Shown: positions 1 through 11,200 of the stretch, one piece after another | Position numbering within the stretch: the first letter of the stretch is position 1 | Layout of the letters: the number at the start of each line of letters is the position of its first letter | NCBI GenBank assembly: GCA_958450365.1 | Contig: CAUEEP010000913.1 | Location: 1-64,000, forward strand | Length of the DNA stretch: 64,000 bases | DNA from: Mesorhabditis belari | Lineage: Eukaryota; Nematoda; Chromadorea; Rhabditida; Rhabditidae | Reading direction: 5' to 3' | Notes under the pieces: generated by a model | Database searches by the model: none | Seen by the model: only the letters and a program-made list of their open reading frames with translations | What the model was told of the DNA's origin: nothing | Made by a program: the position numbers and the translations under genes

Positions 1-218
1 AGTGGTAATTGGTTTAGAAGTTCAAGATTCCCAGAGGTATTTTCTTACTCATTAACTTGGCATCATAAAATTGTCCATATCTTTTTCAAAGTACAGACAA
101 TTTTCCCCAAGCCCATTTGCTCAAGATTTTCATAAAAAATATCCTTCTTTTCTTTCTTTCTTCCTTTTCTTTTACTACTATGTCTTCCCCTCTTTCTCTT
201 GACGAGTTAAGGTGCGCT

Positions 219-290
219 TCAAGGATAGCTCAGCGATTAGAGCAATTTCCAGGGTCGAGCAAAGGTCTAGAGTTCAATCCCCTCCCCGGG
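219..290 (+). pseudogene. tRNA-like remnant
   Basis: The segment has a good D-arm (TAGCTCAGCGATTAGAGC), and an AAAGGTCTAGAGTTCAATCCC block that resembles the variable loop and T-arm of a tRNA. The anticodon stem and the acceptor stem do not pair well, so I read it as a degenerate tRNA or tRNA-derived SINE head rather than a working gene. Confidence 0.35.
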
Positions 291-753
291 AATCTGCTCA
301 CTTTTAATTCTTTCTTTTGCCAACTCTTCCTTCTTTTTCATTTGCCAAATAATCTTTCAATGTTTCCAGTTAAATGGATGATAGCTACAATCCGGATTTC
401 TTTGCCCCCGGAGAGTTTAAATGCACCAATTTTCAAGCAACTCAACTCGACTCCAATTCTTTGAGGATTCGACGGACAAATCGATCAATGAAATATGCAA
501 TAAATCGAGTTGGTTTTGAGGTTGAAAACAAAAATCTCCTTTTTTCTAGATCTCTCCAATCCCTCGTCAAATCACAACTTGTCAAATCGATATTTATGGG
601 GTAAACATTTCAAAATCTTTGTGCTTTCACAAGAAACTTTAACGTTTTCAGAAGGGTTTCGCGTGGGAAACAAATGGAGAAGATTTTCGAGGGATTTTCA
701 ATAATTTGATGTCGAAAAGCCGTTGGTTTGTTGTAGTCGGCTTGTTGTAGTGT

Positions 754-1014
754 TGAAAGAGTCGAAAGATTTTAAACTAGACATTTGCCTTTCGGTCCGT
801 TCGTCATAGGTATATAACGGAAATTCCCGTCTTAAACCCTTTAAAATCGATCTTTTCAAACGTTTTTACCGTTGGATAGCATTTTACAAGTTCTATTTAA
901 TAGTGAAAAAACCGCTTGAAAAAGTCGATTTTAAAGGGTTTAAGATGTGAATTTCGTTGTACACCCATCGACGAACGGACCGAAATGCAAATGTCTAGTT
1001 CAATCTCGACTCTT
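754..1014. repeat. Palindromic element (MITE-like), about 260 bp
   Basis: Left arm starting AGAGTCGAAAGATTTTAAAC and running through a GGTCCGTTCGTC block is repeated in inverted orientation on the right (GACGAACGGACC, then AAATGTCTAG, then CGACTCTT). The centre is AT-rich and carries no ORF of note. No target duplication is evident. The rest of 300-1600 shows no convincing gene. Confidence 0.65.
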
Positions 1015-1143
1015 CGCTTCTTTGACGAAATATCTCGAAAAGCGGTTCGTCGTTGGCTGATCTTTTGATGAAACACTCGAAAATTCGCGATATTCAAATC
1101 ATCGAGATGCAGGTAATCTTCATTTAACACGTTCGGGACGATT

Positions 1144-1202
1144 CGGTCCACCGGTGGACGAAGGCCGTCAGGCCCTGGGGCGGTTCGGTCCACCGGTGGA
1201 CG
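1144..1202. repeat. Duplicated CGGTCCACCGGTGGACGAA motif
   Basis: A 19-bp motif containing the perfect palindrome TCCACCGGTGGA occurs twice in the same orientation, about 40 bp apart, with a GC-rich spacer (GGCCGTCAGGCCCTGGGGCG). The local GC content is far above the surrounding AT-rich DNA. Function unknown. Confidence 0.6.
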
Positions 1203-1603
1203 AAATTTTTGACGCGCTATAACTTTTCAACTTTTTAAGATAATTTCAAAATGTAAAAAGATTCGATTAGTTCTAATCAAGAACTATAAGGTTGCGCTTG
1301 GAGAAAGAGAAATGCGGCGTTTTGTCTCACGAGCCAAAAAGAGCCGATATCTTTTGAGGCAGCAATATTTTCAAAATCTGATTAGAGATTCAGATTCAGC
1401 ATGAAATTTTATATATAGGGAGGTGTATTTCGGGGCTAATAGCTTTGCGAGACACTGAGGCAGTAACGCAAAAACGCCTCGCCGCAGAATGTGTTAAATT
1501 CTTTTCAATTGTTCAAATTTTTGGTATTAAACTCTCAGAAACGATCCTGTATTTTAAATTTTTGAGAAATTCCTCTCAAAAAGCTCAATTTAATCAATTT
1601 CAG

Positions 1604-4176
1604 TCTCTTCAACACCCAAAACTCATCGAAATCCCACGAAATTTCCTATCAAATCAGATCAATTCTCCTTCAATCAAAGCACCCAACTTTGACTTCACCG
1701 AATGGGAAAAATCTGTGAGAAATCTGAAACTTTACAAGGTAATGAATAACAATAAACTTAATGAGTCAAGTTTTCTAATTCAAAATACTGCAAATGTTTA
1801 GAACCACTCGATCACTCTCTCGTTTGAAATCAATGAAAGTGATGAAGTTCTTGAGAAAAAAATTGTAAGTTGAAGTTTAAAAACTATGAACAACTAAAAA
1901 TTAAACAATTAAATAAACTAAAATTTATGTAAACTTGTCAAAATCAAAGATTTCCAGGTGAGTCAAGCAAAGAAAGTGAAAGTCACTCGCTTACATTTGA
2001 AAGAAACAGGCATTGAGGTGGGATTTTATTGGGTTGGTGAATTGAAAACTGCGGGACTTTGAACTAAAATTTATTCAACATAAAACCATGAATTGATTCC
2101 AAATAATTTCCATTATTGACGACTTCTGCCCATTTACAGGCAATTTGCGGATTCCTCTTTCGTAGTAGGATTTTGGTTTGTGTGTGAGACAAGTGTGAGA
2201 CTCAAAAATCGAGGACTGGAGATTTCCCAGTTTGTCAGTTTGAGCACTTTCTTCAAAAGAAACCCAATTTGGTGTCAATAGAAAAGTTGTAGAGAATCAA
2301 AAGTTAGGCTTATAGCCAAATTTCCAAAAAGATACACTTAGTAGTTTCGCTTAAAATGCAAGTCTTGTGAAAATTCGTAAATTTGGCATTTCTTGAAAGA
2401 CAGTTTTTGAATCGTTCTGAAAATTTGGATATAAGCTGGGTTTTTGATTCTCTACAACTTTTCCATTGACACCAAAATGGGTTTCTTTTGAAGAAAGTGC
2501 TCAAACTGTCACATACGACAATCGCCCGCAGTTTTCAATTCACCAACCCAGTAAAAGAAAAATTCACAAAGTTTATTCAAAATCTGTACAAGAATTTGAA
2601 AAACTATACTCCAATAAGATTTCAGAGTCTTCTTTACTCGAAAATTCTTGATTTGGAGGTATTTATCGAGTTTGAAATGATGGCCGATTTTGTTAAGGTT
2701 TGTTTTGGCGTTTGATCATGAATTTCTTCCAATCAAAATTCAAAAAAGTTAAAATAAAATCGATAAAATCAATGCTTTATCAATTTTATTTTCTAAAAGA
2801 GTTTAAAATGAATGCTTTAATAACACGTTCTCTTCTAGAAACTATTCACAGGGAAACTCGCCGATTCTTTTCGATATCGCAAATTTCTCTTCAATCCTGA
2901 GACCTATATGGCTTATCTTTCACAGGTTTTAGATTTAAATGTAAATAATTTATGGTTATACGTAAGTAGCAATAGATTGGACTAATAAATCTAATAAATT
3001 AACCTAACAATCTATTGTTATCTATTGTTTTCGGTTTCTAAAAGGTGAGCCCAGAAAAAGCTACTGTAAGCGAATCTGCGACCTCTTTCTGGTGGCTCCT
3101 AAGCGCCAAGTTCAACTCTAATTTGTTAAGTATTATTTAATATATTGAAGCCCTTAATTTTGGCTACATTTATCTATTAAAAGTTTTTGGATTGGAGATG
3201 TACAACTCATTTTACAAGCTATTGAATACAACTCATTTTACAGTTGATCCCTCTCCGGCACGCTGCCATTTTCGACGATTTTCTTCAATCAGAAAGAGTT
3301 TCTTTCGGCCAAACTTGTATTTTGTCTAAAAATTATTTCAAAACAAATTTATAGCAATATAAGAAGGAGCACATACGAACTGAACATCTAAAAATACTTA
3401 ATTGTCACTTTTTTCCTTGTGTCACCAAGGGAACTTGACTTCAACCCAAAATTGAGTAAGACAATTTGGTCAAAAACAGTTCTTAATATTATTAAATGAT
3501 GTTAAATAATATTTTAACATAAAATAAATATCGAAAAACTTTCTCTGCGAATTTATTAGAATCAAAAAAATCGTCGAAAATGGCAGCGTGCTGGAGAGGG
3601 ATCAACTGTAAAAATGAGTTGTATTCAATAGCTTGTAAAATGAGTTGCATATCTCCAATCGGGAAACTTTTAATAGATAAATGTAGCCAAAATTAAGGGC
3701 TTTAATATTTTAAATAATACTTAACAAATTAGAGTTGAACTTGGCGCTTAGAAGCCACCAAAAAGAAGTCGCCGTAAATACTGAGCACCCTATATAGGCA
3801 AGAAGTTACAAAAGAAACAACATGCAGCCAGCTACAAAAGAAACAAGATATAAAACTATCGTAATCTTTCTCAAAGTTACTCTTTCAAGAGTTGAAACGT
3901 TTTAGAAATCAAATGTGAGCTATAATCTTTCTTTTTGAGGGTCGTGAAGAGCGGGTTTTTCTTTGGGAAAACCCATCAATTCTCTGGTCTTGTCTCACGC
4001 ATTTTGTTCTAAATGAACCAAAGGAATTCTCGGATTGTTTGAAATGGAAAAACGATGAGAATCTCCAGTATTCACAGATCATTCAAATTGGTCATTTCTT
4101 GAAGTTTTCTCGAATGAAAATTCATTTCGAGGGGAGTTTTGTCGGGATTTTCGTTGAGCTTTTTGATGCTTGTTGA
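1604..4176 (+). CDS. Unrecognised multi-exon nematode protein (5' end not found)
   Basis: Six exons join in phase: 1604-1738, 1802-1864, 1958-2017, 2572-2697, 2839-2961 and 3940-4176 (TGA). Each has a GT donor and an AG acceptor, all in phase 0, giving about 247 codons. Visible blocks include NFDFTEWEKSVRNLKLYK, KKVKVTRLHLKETGIE, LADSFRYRKFLFNPETYMAYL and LTHFVLNEPKEFSDCLKWKN. The pattern of short beta-like segments recalls nematode F-box-associated families, but I do not recognise it with certainty. The acceptor at 2571 (ATTCACAAAG) is weak. Introns 3 and 5 are enlarged by palindromic elements at 2029-2550 and about 3060-3785. The first exon with the start codon must lie upstream of 1604 and was not identified. 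Confidence 0.5.
2029..2550. mobile_element. TA-flanked MITE, family B, copy 1
   Basis: Termini are TTGGGTTGGTGAATTGAAAA and its inverse, with TA next to both ends. The body holds a second internal inverted repeat (CCATTGACACCAAAATGGG type). It sits in intron 3 of the gene at 1604-4176. Near-identical copies occur at 14483-15010, 50508-51044 and 63141-63677. Length, TA target and lack of a transposase ORF suggest a non-autonomous Tc1/mariner-superfamily element. Confidence 0.85.
3060..3785. mobile_element. Large fold-back element, arms about 210 bp
   Basis: The left arm (GGTGGCTCCTAAGCGCCAAG, then TTTGTTAAGTATTATTTAA, then GATCCCTCTCCGGCACGCTG) recurs inverted on the right (CAGCGTGCTGGAGAGGGATC and CTTGGCGCTTAGAAGCCACC). 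The central 280 bp are AT-rich and non-coding. It lies in the last intron of the gene at 1604-4176. A related but shorter element is at 47975-48450. Confidence 0.75.
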
Positions 4177-4677
4177 AAGATTTTTGAGTATACAAAATTG
4201 TGAGGTCTCATTGTGATCATTTTTCTCTATTGTTTTTCAAGTTAATAAAGCTGGAAAGTGCTTAATGTTTCTCTCTGTGGCGAATTGCCACTGCTCTGCA
4301 GTTAGTCAAAAATTCAATACAAGTTAAAATTCAAAGTTAATGGATAAACTACCGTAATCAGTCACTAGATGATATTCAGCTGTCCGTTTGTTGTAGCTTG
4401 TATACTAAAAAAACCCGTTTTTTAAGCTTTGCTTTTGAGTGAGTTTTTGTTCTCCTTTTTTGCTTTTTATCATCCCTTTTTCAAATGCAAGTGTTGAATT
4501 AATTGTGATAGTGCCAGGTTGCTCTAATTTGAGCGAAGTTGCCCTAATAAGTGAAAGTTGGATAAATTGTGCGTTTTCAAGAAGACCACTACTGAACCAA
4601 CTGCACATCAACATATATTTCTTACACTCTCTAACTTTTTTAATGTTTAATTAATCTATTTATTGTGTCGAAAATCT

Positions 4678-7552
4678 TTATTCTACATGAGTCAAAATCT
4701 CGGCTATTTTTGTGATCTTTTCGGCTGGCGAGAATTCGCTATCATTTTGTCGATTCTTCGGATCGAAAAGGAGGGATTTTGCTCCGAAATTCCTCGCTCC
4801 GTGGAAATCTTTTTGCAGGTGATCACCTGAAATTTGAAACAGAAAGCTATCTTTGATAAAAATGTAAAAAAACTTTGAGACTTTTGCTGAGACTTTGAGA
4901 CTTCCCAACTCTTTCTCAATATTTCTTTCTTTTACACATAATTTGAATTAACTTTAGCCATAAAAAGCCATAAAAGTCATAAAAGCTATGAGAAAATCTA
5001 CTGACTATAAGGTTTAGGAACAAACAGTAAAAAGAACAAAAAAACAAAAAACCAAAGGAAAACAAAGCAAAAAACCAACAAATGCTGAACTCAAACGATT
5101 TTTATCTAAAAAAACCTTAAATCTCACCGATATGCAGCAAATGTTTGGGTGATTTGAGGTGGAAATGATCGGTGACAAGCTGAAAAGTGTACAAAATTTA
5201 AAATTTCCCCAAGCTCACTTCGAAAATTCGTGAATTAGGCTTTTCGATGCCCACTTCACCACTCAAAACGACCAATTCGAGGAGGGAAGACAAGTGGAAA
5301 TCCTGGAAAAAGATAAAATATAGAAAGCTTAAAATACATCAGCTTTTCGCTTAAGCCTGAGCCTAAGCCTAAGCCTAAGCCTAAGCCTGAGCCTAAGCCT
5401 AAGTTTTCCGATTTCTTACATCAAGCAATTTCTTAAGACGAAAATCGAAATTCGAGATGACAGCCGTGTGGATTCCCTTTAAACGGAGACGCTCCAGAAT
5501 GGGAATCGTCTGAAAAAACACAAGAAACTTGTAACGAAAATGTCTGGTTCTTTTTTGTCGTTGGTAATTTAAGGTTCATCGTGTTTTTCAAACTATTTTG
5601 ATTATCATTCGATGCAGAATTTTGACTCTTTTGATTATCATTCGATGTAGAATAAAATCGCGCGTCGAATGATACCAAAATGAACTCAAAATATAATATC
5701 CATGCAAAGTTATGAGGCAAAAGGTTAAATCCAAAAGAAAAACCAATTCCAACTCCTCATTTACCTCTTCGTCAACAATTTTCCATTCAGCTGGATTCTC
5801 ATAGTGAGCAAAGAGGGCTTTACACATTTCCGAGATCCGATCATTTGATGTGCATGGGGGATTCTGAAGGGAATTTTGAGGAGAATGTCAAATCCAATTT
5901 ACCTCAAAGATCGTTCTTTTAATCACTTTTCCCCACCATTCCATCGCTCCGATCGTTTTGTGCCCAAAGCGGGGAATTCATCGGCAAATGAAGAAAAAGC
6001 GATAGGAAAAGCCGCTTTCATTTTGCTCTCATCTGGCTAAAATTTAGTTACCGTAAATAACTGTAATAGTACCCCACCCCCATAATGACGGTGCGGAGTG
6101 TTGCGTAGTCTAGCTTTGAACGAGTTTTTCTCAACACTGGTTTATGCTACAATGCGCGCTTTGGTATCAAAAAATAGTCCTGAATTTCAGCTATTTTTTG
6201 ATACCAAAGACGCATTTTTTTGAAAGTACGGGCGCTTTGAAAAAAATGAAATACTAAAAAACTTTTGCGACTACGCGACTGTACGAGGGGGTGGCGTACT
6301 ATTACAGTATTTACGGTAGTTTATATCAAAATCAATATCTCATGATTTTCACAAACCGAGAATCCATATTGTCGAGCGAATCTCGCATAAACGATATGTG
6401 GCGGTTCACGAAGAGTCAAAATTGTGTTCATCACATCGAATGAGATAACCTAAGAAAGGAAAAATCACCTTTGAAAAACGACAAGAGAATTTCCAGTTAC
6501 CGTAAATCGAAACTAGACTGGATAGCTCAAAAAGTGCATTTTCTAAAACACGTCAGCTTACGAAAACTACCATAATCTTGCTTTTTTCTTTAATCCATAT
6601 ACTTTTGTATTCTTTTTCTTTTGTGAATCAGAAAAAATAGAGACTTTTTTCAGTACCGGACAGAATAATAACAGCCCCACGCAAAAACCCGATCTTCAAA
6701 CCCTTTTTTCGGTATGTAACCGTGAGAGTTACCCCCGAACACCATATAGATTCTGAAAGCTCAATTCAAGATCTAGCGAATGGCATATTTTATATTTCAG
6801 TTTAGATTAGTTTTTGAAGCATTTCAACCCTTCAAAGGTGACCACTGAAAATTGCATCTTTCAGAATGAATCCTTCTCTATGATAGCGGGCTCCAAGCGT
6901 TCAATCACCGAAAAGAGTCAAGGAAGATCACTTGCCGAGCTTGCTAAACAATTTCGAGACGTTTCGACGTCATTTCGCAGATGAAAACCTGTTAAAACCG
7001 GCTAAGAATCACTTTTTTTCGAGCAAAGTTTAACAAGGAATTCGAAAAATGTGGTAAGGAACGACTGGAGCCCGCTCTAATAGAGAAAAATTCACTCTGA
7101 AAGATGCAATTTTCAGTGGTCACCTTTGAAGGGTTGAAATGCTTCAAAAACTAATCTAAACTGAAATATAAAATATGCCATTCGCTAGATCTTGAATTGA
7201 GCTTTCAGAATCTATATGGTGTTCGGGGGTAACTCTCACGGTTACATACCGAAAAAAGGGTTTGAAGATCGGGTTTTTGCGTGGGGCTGTTATTATTCTG
7301 TCCGGTACTGTGGATTGGATAAAAACTAGAGGCAAGGTGACGGTAGTTTTCGAAAGTTAGCATACTTTAAGAAAGATTTTAACAGAAGAATACACTTTTC
7401 AAAATGTACGCCATCGATTACGGTATTAAGACAGCCGGTTTCTGGATTACGGTACTCCAGAAAGATGGATATTTTTATTTTATATGAAATCCCACTTGAA
7501 TATCCACAAATCCTTTCTCTTGTGCTCTCAACATCGCTTTTCCGAGAAACAT
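4678..7552 (-). CDS. HAD-superfamily hydrolase, HDHD3-like, with apparent frameshift
   Basis: Predicted exons (minus): 7552-7496 (tentative start exon), 6449-6357, 6036-5903, 5863-5765, 5509-5420, 5302-5219, 5179-5128, 4826-4678. The product is about 252 aa, the usual size for HDHD3-type proteins, which are HAD hydrolases of poorly known substrate. HAD motifs are present in order: motif I SFDVMNTILTLR with the nucleophile Asp near residue 24, motif II AVISNFD, motif III Lys in VGIEKPNSRIFE, motif IV GDHLQKDFHGARNFGAKSLL. Exon 6036-5903 is 134 bp and changes frame at a run of four Cs near 5970 (ADEFP in one frame, PRFGHKTIGAMEWWGKV in the next), so one base seems missing: assembly error or real damage. 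All other junctions are in phase. The start exon (MFLGKAMLRAQEKGF) is the least certain part. Introns hold MITE A, a 660-bp palindrome and a telomere-like tract. Confidence 0.8.
5352..5403 (-). repeat. Interstitial telomere-like tract (TTAGGC-type)
   Basis: About eight tandem hexamers reading AAGCCT/GAGCCT on the plus strand, which is the nematode telomere unit TTAGGC (with TCAGGC variants) on the minus strand. It occupies nearly half of the 117-bp intron between exons 5509-5420 and 5302-5219 of the HAD hydrolase gene. Confidence 0.85.
6049..6318. mobile_element. MITE family A, copy 1
   Basis: Complete palindromic element of about 270 bp: TA then CCGTAAATAACTGTAATAG at the left, and the inverse ending TTTACGG then TA at the right. 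Internal marks are the TTTGGTATCAAAAAATAG hairpin and a GCGTAGTC/GACTACGC pair. It lies in an intron of the HAD hydrolase gene, 13 bp from the next exon. Confidence 0.9.
6651..7310. mobile_element. 660-bp fold-back element with CAGTACCGGACAG ends
   Basis: Arms of about 240 bp are almost perfectly complementary: CAGTACCGGACAGAATAATA at the left and TATTATTCTGTCCGGTACTG at the right. Shared inner blocks include CGGTATGTAACCGTGAGAG and GGTGACCACTGAAAATTGC. The unique centre is about 170 bp. It lies in the first predicted intron of the HAD hydrolase gene. Confidence 0.85.
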
Positions 7553-8263
7553 TTACAATTTTAAGCTAAATTTTGTTTAACATCGATTTTCAGTAGAAAT
7601 GTCAATAGAAATCGGTCAATAGAATGTCAATGTCGACAGAAATCGGTCAATAGAATGTTAATGTCAATAGAAATCGGTTGGCCTTTAAAAGTCAACCGAT
7701 TTTAGAAAAAAAAGACGTAGAAAATGTTGAAAATGTTGAAAATGTTGAAGAAGTTCTTTTTTTTTTGGAAAAAATTTATTCTGGATCTTTAAATGGAAAT
7801 TGGATTTACTTTTAAAGTAAAACTTAAACTTAAACTTGAAGAAAGTTTTAACTTTTGCTAATGTAAAGCTTTTCAGGCATTCTTTTTCAATGTTATTTGT
7901 TTTTTGACGTAGCTTTGAGTGTTAGAGTTGAGCAAGGATACTTTTCCGATGAGTGTACTGCTCAAAAATTGTAAAACCAACCTTTCTGGTGCACTGAATT
8001 CTTTATTTTAGTTAAGTCAATGATTCTATTGTTAAATAGAAACTATTGTCAATGATTCTATTGTTAAATAAGTTAAGTCTTCAAGTATCATAGTCCATTT
8101 ACGACTCTGCTCTATCTTTACTAAAAGAAAATTGAGATTTGCAGAGAAAATGAGTAATTCAATGCGTTAGAGGTTTGTTTACCCTTTTTGAACACAAAAT
8201 ATAGTAAAGATGTGCTTGTTAATGCATATTTTATTTCTTTAGAATGTACAATACCAATGATAA

Positions 8264-11200
8264 CTAATAATCACTTTTCATTCTTCTCAATCCCCGATTT
8301 TGTGCTGTTTCTTTTGTGATCTCTAGCCGATATCGATTCTTGAATAAACGATGACACGCGAGTGAAGCGATAGAAATGGAGAAACAATTCGTGATCAGCA
8401 ATCCGATCAACCAATTGCCCATCAATGAAAGGCAATATTTGGTGGAAAGTGAATGAGATGAGACTGAAATGGAGAACATTGAGATTAGACTTTTCGATAG
8501 ATTTCTTTTCGTTTTCCACTCACCAAATTCCTCATTCGGATCAACGATTCTCAGCGATGAACTCTCCAATTTCAGTGGTTCAATTGGGGTGATTGTTGTG
8601 TGATTTAAACCTGAAAACTCAGAACCACTTTTAGCTTTGTGGAATCCGAATTAGAACCGATTCTCACTAAAATCAAAGTATCGACAGGTACCGTAAATAC
8701 TGTAATAGTACCCCACCCCCATAATGACGGTGCGGAGTGTTGCGTAGTCTAGCTTTGAACGAGTTTTTCTCGACACTGGTTTATGCTACAATGCGCGCTT
8801 TGGTATCAAAAAATAGCCCCGAATTTCAGCTATTTTTTGATACTAAAGACGCATTTTTTGAAAGTATGGGCGCTTTGAAAAAATGAAATACTAAAAAACT
8901 TTTGCGACTACGCGACTGTACGAGGGGGGCGGGGTACTATTATTTACGGTATTTACGTATTTACTACAGTATTTACGGTAGGTGTTAATATCATGAATTT
9001 TTGCATAAATTTACATTTACATTTCTTCTTTTTGTAAAATCTACAATGCAAAAGAGACTGGCGTAAATGACTGGCGAAGTGTTCTTTATGCGCGCGCACG
9101 ATCGCTCGCCATCTGGCATTCCCCTCTGGTATAGGGCCCTGCTCTTTTTTTGATTACTTTTTACCTTAAATTTGATTGTATTTCTGTTGCAAGTTCGAAA
9201 TTCTATAAAAGCATTGTGTCACTTAAACAGCAGCCAATTTGGAAAGAATAATGCGATCCGAGTTGAGAGTTTTGTCCCTTAATACTACGTTTTTTTTAAA
9301 AGTTGAAGTAAGACAAAGTAAGCTCTTTAGGCCTCCTTATAACGAATCTGAAGTGAAAGGGCGAGACTTATGTTTGCCAGGAGTAGATTTAGCTTTTAAA
9401 CTAGAAAAAAAAAGTATGAAATGACACCAAAATTTGGGGGTTTTGCACCGGGCGAATTTTCGTTTTTTGGCTGTTACCCTAAAGTCTCGAGTATAAGTTC
9501 TGTCTTAATTTACATTCGCTTTAATTGCTTTGAATTTCTTTTTGTTGGGTTTTTATACATTTTTATTGTTATATAAACTTTTATTATTGTTCTTGGAGCG
9601 CGGGATACTACAGGGTGACAGCCTATCAGCATTGCTATTTGTTATGTGCATGGATACATCCAGACGATAGTGTTGAAGAAGACACTGGAAAGCATCTCTT
9701 TCGACCGTCGACGTGGACTTTGGCCGGATGAAGAGGCCAGGGAGGGATCCATAAGACTGAGCACCGGAGAGGAGCAGGGCGGACGCGCCGAGCCACGCCC
9801 GGAGCAACAAATAACAGCATAAAATTGCTATAACCCTCAATAAATTTACTTCTATTATTGTTCTTAAAAAGCAAAAAAGTTATGCTGCAGCGGGGTTCGA
9901 ACCCTCGACACACCGCACCGGAGACAGCCGTCAATTTGCAGGCGAAAACCAAACAGAACTTATACTCGCGACTTTAGGGTACATTTTATTCCCTATTCAT
10001 GCTATTTCGATGATTTTTGGGGTTTAAGGGCTATTTTTGGTCCTGAATCTAACTACGTTTTTAGTTTTTTTTTTGTCACTGGCACGGAAGCCGCAGAAAA
10101 TTGAAATTTAGGGGGTGGCGTATGGTTTTGCACCGCACTGTACAAGGTTGTCCAGTTACAGGGACTAGGAATATCTTTGATATTGCATATTTTTGCTTAT
10201 ATATAGATTGTTTTTCTCTTTCTTTTCGTTTATTTTATTTATTTAACTATTTAATTACTATTTTTTCTCAAAAAATCTGTTTTTGGTATCTTTTTAGAAT
10301 GACCAAGAAGTGAGTGTACCGAGATGCGATCACCTACACGAGCGTGGCGTTCTTGGCGATTGATGAGACGTAAAACAACTTGTTTACAACGCGATCAAAT
10401 CGTTTCAATAGTTAGAATGAAATTCTGATCACCCCGGACGTGGTGGTAAAGCGACCGCTGTCACCAATACTAATATCAAGAAGATCAAGAAGGTCTGAGA
10501 TCAATTGGTTCTAATTCGGACCCCTTCTTTAAGATAAGATTTAACTTGTCAAGGATTATTCATAGAATCAAAGAGATTTCTATTTTTAAGCCTTTTCCCT
10601 ACCATTCAATGCTGCATGAATCCTCAGCAATCTCTCCTCGATCGACAAATTTTCGGCCAAATTTCTCTTGTGATGCGTTCGTGGACAATGTGGAGGCTAA
10701 ACTTTGAGAATCGATATGAATTTCATGGAGGAAATCGATTGCACCAAAAAGAGTGCGTTTACAATTTGGAGCACAAAGTACATGAGAGCAATTTTCTTCA
10801 TAAAATAGCATTGGTTTCAAAATCAGCTAACACTTGAGAGGAAAATACAAAACATTCACAAAAAAACGGCCTAATTTGAGTACTTTTCAGAGCCATGAAA
10901 AACTATAGAATTATAGAAGACTAAAGTTATTTTTTATATCATTTAAAAGAGGAAATCAAGAGCTTTAAAATGCTATATAACACTTATCGTTTTGCTTTTG
11001 TTTTTCAAAATATTTTTGCAAACGACTTTCAATAGTTATTTTATGTCTTTTTGGAACCGAAAGAGATAACATTCTTGATCTAGATTAGAGTTTATGGGAG
11101 TGGGACAAATGCGACCTTCTTTTTGCGCACCTTTTTTTGCGCACCTTGCCCATTAGAGCACCTTTTTTCGCGTTTTAAAAAAGCTCTAAAAAGCTAATAT

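Larger units (their letters stand above)
9475..9981. repeat. Insert bounded by a 29-bp inverted repeat
   Basis: TACCCTAAAGTCTCGAGTAT at 9475 is matched in inverted orientation by ATACTCGCGACTTTAGGGTA ending at 9981. The enclosed 450 bp hold a reverse-transcriptase fragment and a tRNA-like block, so it looks like a composite of retroposon debris inside intron 10 of the ZP gene. Confidence 0.6.

Noticed and set aside
9553..9952. Minus-strand ORFs of 95-105 codons with a hydrophobic start
   Set aside because: Antisense to the RT fragment and the tRNA-like block; no splice or conserved signals.
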